This document shows positions 60,846-64,000 of a DNA stretch of 64,000 nt, piece after piece. The stretch comes from Streptomyces sp. NBC_00190. GTDB taxonomy: Bacteria > Actinomycetota > Actinomycetes > Streptomycetales > Streptomycetaceae. The notes under the pieces were generated by a model. It was not told where the DNA came from, did no database searches, and worked only from the letters and a program-made list of their open reading frames with translations. The DNA is taken from positions 4,898,001 to 4,962,000 of the forward strand of contig NZ_CP108131.1 in assembly GCF_036203305.1 (NCBI RefSeq), read 5' to 3'. The position numbers were made by a program, and so were the translations under genes. Every line of letters starts with the position of its first letter. Position 1 is the first letter of the stretch.

Positions 60846-62003
60846 ATGAGCGATGACAGCCATGAGCACCAGAGCTTCGAGACCCGCGCGATCCACGCGG
60901 GCAACACGGCGGACCCGCTGACCGGCGCGGTCGTACCCCCGATCTACCAGGTGTCCACGTACAAGCAGGACGGCGTCGGCGGACTGCGCGGCGGCTACGA
61001 GTACAGCCGCAGCGCGAACCCGACCCGCACCGCGCTGGAGGAGAACCTCGCGGCGCTGGAGGGCGGCCGGCGCGGGCTCGCCTTCGCGTCCGGGCTCGCC
61101 GCCGAGGACTGCCTGCTGCGTACGCTGCTCGCCCCGGGCGACCACGTGGTCATCCCGAACGACGCGTACGGCGGCACCTTCCGCCTCTTCGCGAAGGTCG
61201 TCTCCCGCTGGGGCGTGGAGTGGTCGGTCGCCGACACCTCCGACCCGGACTCCGTCCGCGCCGCCCTCACCCCGAAGACCAAGGTCATCTGGGTCGAGAC
61301 CCCTTCCAACCCGCTGCTCGGCATCACCGACATCGCGGTCGTCGCCGACATCGCGCGGTCGGTCGGCGCCAAGCTGGTCGTGGACAACACCTTTGCCTCG
61401 CCCTACCTCCAGCAGCCCCTCGCGCTCGGCGCGGACGTGGTCGTGCACTCGCTGACCAAGTACATGGGCGGCCACTCCGACGTGGTCGGCGGTGCGCTGA
61501 TCACCGCTGACGCGGCGCTGGGCGATGAGCTGGCCTACCACCAGAACGCCATGGGCGCGGTGGCCGGGCCCTTCGACTCGTGGATCGTGCTGCGCGGCAT
61601 CAAGACGCTGGCCGTCCGCATGGACCGGCATGCGGAGAACGCGGCGAAGGTCGCCGACATGCTGACCCGCCACCCCAAGGTGCACAAGGTCCTCTACCCG
61701 GGCCTGCCCGAGCACCCGGGCCACGAGATCGCCGCCAAGCAGATGCGCAACTTCGGCGGAATGATCTCCTTCCAAGTCACCGGCGGCGAGGAGGAGGCCG
61801 TCGCGGTCTGCGCCCGCACCAAGATCTTCACCCTGGCCGAGTCCCTCGGCGGCGTCGAATCCCTGATCGAACACCCGGGCCGCATGACGCACGCGTCGGT
61901 GGCGGGCTCGGCCCTGGAGGTCCCGGCGGACCTGGTCCGCCTGTCGGTGGGCATCGAGAACGCCGACGACCTCCTGGCGGACCTGACCCAGGCCCTGGGC
62001 TAG
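60846..62003 (+). CDS. metB: Cystathionine gamma-synthase family enzyme
   Basis: 385 residues, Cys/Met-metabolism PLP enzyme. The PLP Lys205 lies in HSLTKYMGGHSDVVGG, with YSRSANPTR and ASGLAA as other cofactor contacts. The place between an M48 protease region and ilvA fits S. coelicolor SCO4958, annotated as cystathionine gamma-synthase; gamma-lyase activity in the same family cannot be excluded. The ATG lies 6 nt after a leaderless -10. A hairpin ends the gene. Confidence 0.9.
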   Translation: MSDDSHEHQSFETRAIHAGNTADPLTGAVVPPIYQVSTYKQDGVGGLRGGYEYSRSANPTRTALEENLAALEGGRRGLAFASGLAAEDCLLRTLLAPGDHVVIPNDAYGGTFRLFAKVVSRWGVEWSVADTSDPDSVRAALTPKTKVIWVETPSNPLLGITDIAVVADIARSVGAKLVVDNTFASPYLQQPLALGADVVVHSLTKYMGGHSDVVGGALITADAALGDELAYHQNAMGAVAGPFDSWIVLRGIKTLAVRMDRHAENAAKVADMLTRHPKVHKVLYPGLPEHPGHEIAAKQMRNFGGMISFQVTGGEEEAVAVCARTKIFTLAESLGGVESLIEHPGRMTHASVAGSALEVPADLVRLSVGIENADDLLADLTQALG

Positions 62004-62012
62004 ACCCCGCAT

Positions 62013-62045
62013 CCCCTGCCGGGCCCCGCCCGGGCCCGGCAGGGG
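62013..62045 (+). terminator. Hairpin terminator after metB
   Basis: Perfect 14-bp inverted repeat (CCCCTGCCGGGCCC / GGGCCCGGCAGGGG) with a 5-nt loop, 9 nt after the stop. Confidence 0.85.
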
Positions 62046-62100
62046 GTCTCGCCGCCGCTGCCGGGGCGGGCCCCTGGCGGCGGCGCGGCGCCGCAGCGGG

Positions 62101-62355
62101 CTACCAGCCCTCCAGCGGAGGCGAGACGCCCGCCGGGGGTGTGGCCCAGGGACGGGTCAGGGAGGCCCAGACCGTGAAGGCCACCGCCGCCGCGAAGAGC
62201 ACCGCCCAGCAGAACCGGCGAAGCGCCCGGCGACGGCGCAGCAGGCGGTCGCCGCGGGCCGCCGCGCCAGCCGCCAGCCCGGCCGGCACCACCGGATACG
62301 GGCCCTCCATGAGCCGCCTGACCTGGTCCTGTCTGCGGTCCGCGGTGCCGCTCAC
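62101..62355 (-). CDS. Small membrane protein coupled to a sigma-like gene
   Basis: 84 residues. About 48 N-terminal residues, with RRQDQVRRLMEGPYP and several Arg, are followed by one membrane segment (about residues 49-68). The GTG overlaps the stop of the upstream sigma-like gene (GTGA). Its size, single span and position would fit a short anti-sigma-like partner, but it lacks a recognisable zinc-binding anti-sigma domain. Function unknown. Confidence 0.65.
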   Translation of the reverse strand: MSGTADRRQDQVRRLMEGPYPVVPAGLAAGAAARGDRLLRRRRALRRFCWAVLFAAAVAFTVWASLTRPWATPPAGVSPPLEGW

Positions 62356-62783
62356 GCCGCCTCCCGGGACCGCAGCGCCACGACGGCCCGGCTGCACAGC
62401 ACCCGTACCCGGTCGGTCGACAGCCCCAGCTGCGCGGCCGTGACCTCCTCCGCGACCCCCTCGTAGATCCGCAGGACGAGGACGAGCCGCTCCAGCGGGC
62501 TCAGCCGGGCCAGTACGCCCGCGCCGCCGTGGTGCCGCCAGCCGGTGCGGGCGAAGGCGGCGCACAGCTCCTGGCGGGTGAAGTCGTACGGATCGTCCCC
62601 GCGCAGGCGCCGCCAGTTCGCGTACGTGCGGGCCAGCGCACCCGCCAGCAGTCGGCGGGCGGCCTCCGGCTCGCCGGTCAGCAGCAGCGCGACATGGAGC
62701 AGCCGCCCCGCCGCGCCCGCGACGAATGCCTCGAACTCCGCGTAGGGGTCCTTCCGTTGGTCAACCGCCCGCATAGCCCACAT
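62352..62783 (-). CDS. Short sigma-70-like (SigE-type) protein
   Basis: 143 residues, shorter than normal ECF sigmas (about 165-200). The N-terminal part (YAEFEAFVAGAAGRLLHVALLLTGEPEAARRLLAGALA region) resembles sigma region 2 of SigE-type factors but lacks the usual acidic DAEDLVQ-type core. Region 4 (LSPLERLVLVLRIYEG and AAQLGLSTDRVRVLCSRAV) is better kept. It may be a degenerate or regulatory sigma. Translationally coupled to a small membrane protein gene. ATG 62774 is an alternative start. Confidence 0.7.
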   Translation of the reverse strand: MWAMRAVDQRKDPYAEFEAFVAGAAGRLLHVALLLTGEPEAARRLLAGALARTYANWRRLRGDDPYDFTRQELCAAFARTGWRHHGGAGVLARLSPLERLVLVLRIYEGVAEEVTAAQLGLSTDRVRVLCSRAVVALRSREAA

Positions 62784-62855
62784 AGTGCGGGCAGCGGGAC
62801 CACCCTGGTCAAGAGGTCGGACGCAGGCACCTCACGGCCGCCCCGCAGCCCCTGC

Positions 62856-63377
62856 TCAGGACGCCGGACCGGCCTCGGCGACGGCCGCCATCAGATCCGA
62901 CAGCGACAGGTTGAAACGCGTCAGCAACTGCGTGAAGGACTCGCGCTCGTGTTCGTTCCAGCCCTCCGTCACGCGCGCCATCAGCTCGCGCCGCGAGGAG
63001 CGGACCTCCTCCAGCCGCGCCAGCCCCCGCGGGGACAGCGCGAGCACCACGGCGCGCCCGTCCTCGGGGTGCGAAGTCCGCTTGACCAGACCGCTGTCGA
63101 CGAGCGGCGCGACTTGCCGGGTGACCGTGGACGAGTCGATGCCCATGCCGCAGGCGAGCGCCTTGACGCCCATCGGCCCCTCCAGGTCGAGCCGGTTCAG
63201 CAGCAGGTAGGCGGCGCGGTCCATCGAGTTGCGGGCCTGGCCGACACCACCCAGGCGGGTCTGCTCGGCACGGCGGGCGAAGACCGCCACCTGGTGCTGG
63301 AGCGCGTCGAGGAGACCGGCTCCGGCGGGCGCTTCGGCCGCCGCGGGCAGATCGGAATTGGCCGGGGAGGAAGGCAT
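62856..63377 (-). CDS. MarR-family transcriptional regulator
   Basis: 173 residues. The winged helix-turn-helix spans about residues 50-130 (MGVKALACGMGIDSSTVTRQVAPL as recognition helix region, then HPEDGRAVVLALSPRG as wing), between dimerisation helices at both ends. MarR proteins respond to small phenolics or oxidants. No efflux gene is adjacent. In this window the only strong MarR-like palindromes are 53 kb away at 9998-10060, so a link is speculative. Confidence 0.85.
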   Translation of the reverse strand: MPSSPANSDLPAAAEAPAGAGLLDALQHQVAVFARRAEQTRLGGVGQARNSMDRAAYLLLNRLDLEGPMGVKALACGMGIDSSTVTRQVAPLVDSGLVKRTSHPEDGRAVVLALSPRGLARLEEVRSSRRELMARVTEGWNEHERESFTQLLTRFNLSLSDLMAAVAEAGPAS

Positions 63378-63582
63378 GGCCGTGGGCTCTCTTCGCGTGG
63401 GTCCGACAAGGATGGGGGACAGAGTACGCGGCCGTGCGGCGGCTCGTACGCCTCGTACGAGAACTCGTGCGGCCCGTCCGCGGGGCTGTAATACTGCTGT
63501 CCCGGATGGCGAGATTTCGCCCCTGCTCCCGCCCCTGTCCGCGTGCTGCGCCGCGCCGCGCGCGGGCTGCGAGACTGGCGGC

Positions 63583-64000
63583 ATGAACTACCGCGTGCCC
63601 CAGCCCGTTCCGCAGGTCATCCTCGACGACGTCCGGGGGGCTCAGAAGATGCTCTCCGGCGTCTCACGGGTCACCGCGATGGAGGGCAGCCGGCACCTTT
63701 CCGCGCTCACCGGCTCCCCGGTGCACCTCAAGTGCGAGAACCTCCAGCGCACCGGATCCTTCAAACTGCGCGGCGCGTACGTGCGCATCGCCGGCCTGCG
63801 CCCCGAGCAGCGGGCCGCCGGCGTCGTCGCGGCCAGCGCGGGCAACCACGCGCAGGGCGTGGCGCTGGCCTCCTCCCTCCTCGGGGTCCGCTCCACGGTG
63901 TTCATGCCCTACGGGGCGCCGCTGCCCAAGGTGGCCGCCACCCAGGAGTACGGCGCCGACGTGCGCATGCACGGACAGGTCGTCGACGAGACCCTCGCCG
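63583..64000 (+). CDS. ilvA: Threonine ammonia-lyase, N-terminal part (3' end outside window)
   Basis: The first 139 codons are visible and remain open to the window edge. SFKLRGAY carries the PLP Lys61, and ASAGNHAQGVA is the phosphate-binding Asn/Gly stretch of fold-type II PLP enzymes. The enzyme turns threonine into 2-oxobutanoate for isoleucine, or acts catabolically. GAGACT lies 6 nt before the ATG as a possible leaderless -10. The place next to metB and a MarR gene fits SCO4962 of S. coelicolor. Confidence 0.9.
   Translation, partial: MNYRVPQPVPQVILDDVRGAQKMLSGVSRVTAMEGSRHLSALTGSPVHLKCENLQRTGSFKLRGAYVRIAGLRPEQRAAGVVAASAGNHAQGVALASSLLGVRSTVFMPYGAPLPKVAATQEYGADVRMHGQVVDETLA

Noticed and set aside
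1..64000. Search for CRISPR arrays, tRNA/rRNA genes, IS elements, prophage or a biosynthetic cluster
   Set aside because: No regularly spaced repeats, structural RNA genes, transposases, integrases, phage structural genes or polyketide/peptide synthase genes were found.

Overview
The window is a high-GC, actinobacterial chromosome segment that reads as Streptomyces. Third codon positions are almost all G or C, many starts are GTG or TTG, and many genes have a TANNNT hexamer only 6-7 nt before an ATG/GTG (leaderless transcription). The gene order from the afsQ1/afsQ2/sigQ locus through lpdA, deoR, accA2, pccB, birA, cya, hutH, msrA, metB and ilvA resembles, from memory, the S. coelicolor core chromosome around SCO4884-SCO4962. 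I see no prophage, IS element, tRNA/rRNA gene, CRISPR array or biosynthetic cluster.

Layout. 1-8 kb: end of an M20 amidohydrolase, then nucleoside uptake and salvage: a BMP lipoprotein, an ABC ATPase with two permeases overlapping cdd, and deoA. 8-17 kb: accessory genes, including a Uma2-like nuclease, a STAS protein, an ECF sigma factor, an MFS pump behind two palindromes, an L,D-transpeptidase, an MFS/LysR pair, a broken LuxR-type regulator, a cupin and a hydrolase. 17-27 kb: add, small secreted proteins, an envelope cluster (class F sortase, possible substrate, PH-domain, VanZ, PspC), deoC with two ALDH-like genes, and a uridine-kinase-like gene. 27-31.5 kb: sigQ / afsQ1-afsQ2-lipoprotein. 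31.5-38 kb: punA with a phosphosugar mutase, a GGCT-like protein, LpdA-like oxidoreductase, a DeoR-family regulator and a decayed VCBS-repeat gene. 38-46.6 kb: acyl-CoA carboxylase genes (accA2, pccB, accE) with maf, birA, adenylate cyclase and an enoyl-CoA hydratase. 46.7-64 kb: a GGDEF protein, hutH, an LAXTG surface protein, a lipoprotein L,D-transpeptidase, GNAT, XRE/ADH and MerR/SDR pairs, a DUF6247 gene followed by a chimeric broken gene, msrA, an M48 protease, metB, a sigma-like gene, MarR and the start of ilvA.

The most notable signal is a 12-bp palindrome, CTACGCGCGTAG, found exactly or with 1-2 changes at six promoters: bmp, the ABC-cdd operon, deoA, add, deoC and punA. Nearly all the nucleoside uptake and breakdown genes of the window carry it, although they are spread over 34 kb and both strands. 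Together they would import nucleosides, deaminate cytidine and adenosine, cleave pyrimidine and purine nucleosides, convert pentose-1-phosphate to the 5-phosphate, split deoxyribose-5-phosphate and oxidise the acetaldehyde. This looks like a dispersed nucleoside regulon; the DeoR-family protein at 36.4 kb is a candidate regulator, not a proven one.

Three loci carry visible lesions: the LuxR-type gene has a 23-bp insertion-like frameshift within a small palindromic repeat, the VCBS gene has an apparent 1-nt loss plus a 25-bp tandem duplication, and a toxin-like gene is fused to kinase and ricin-like fragments.
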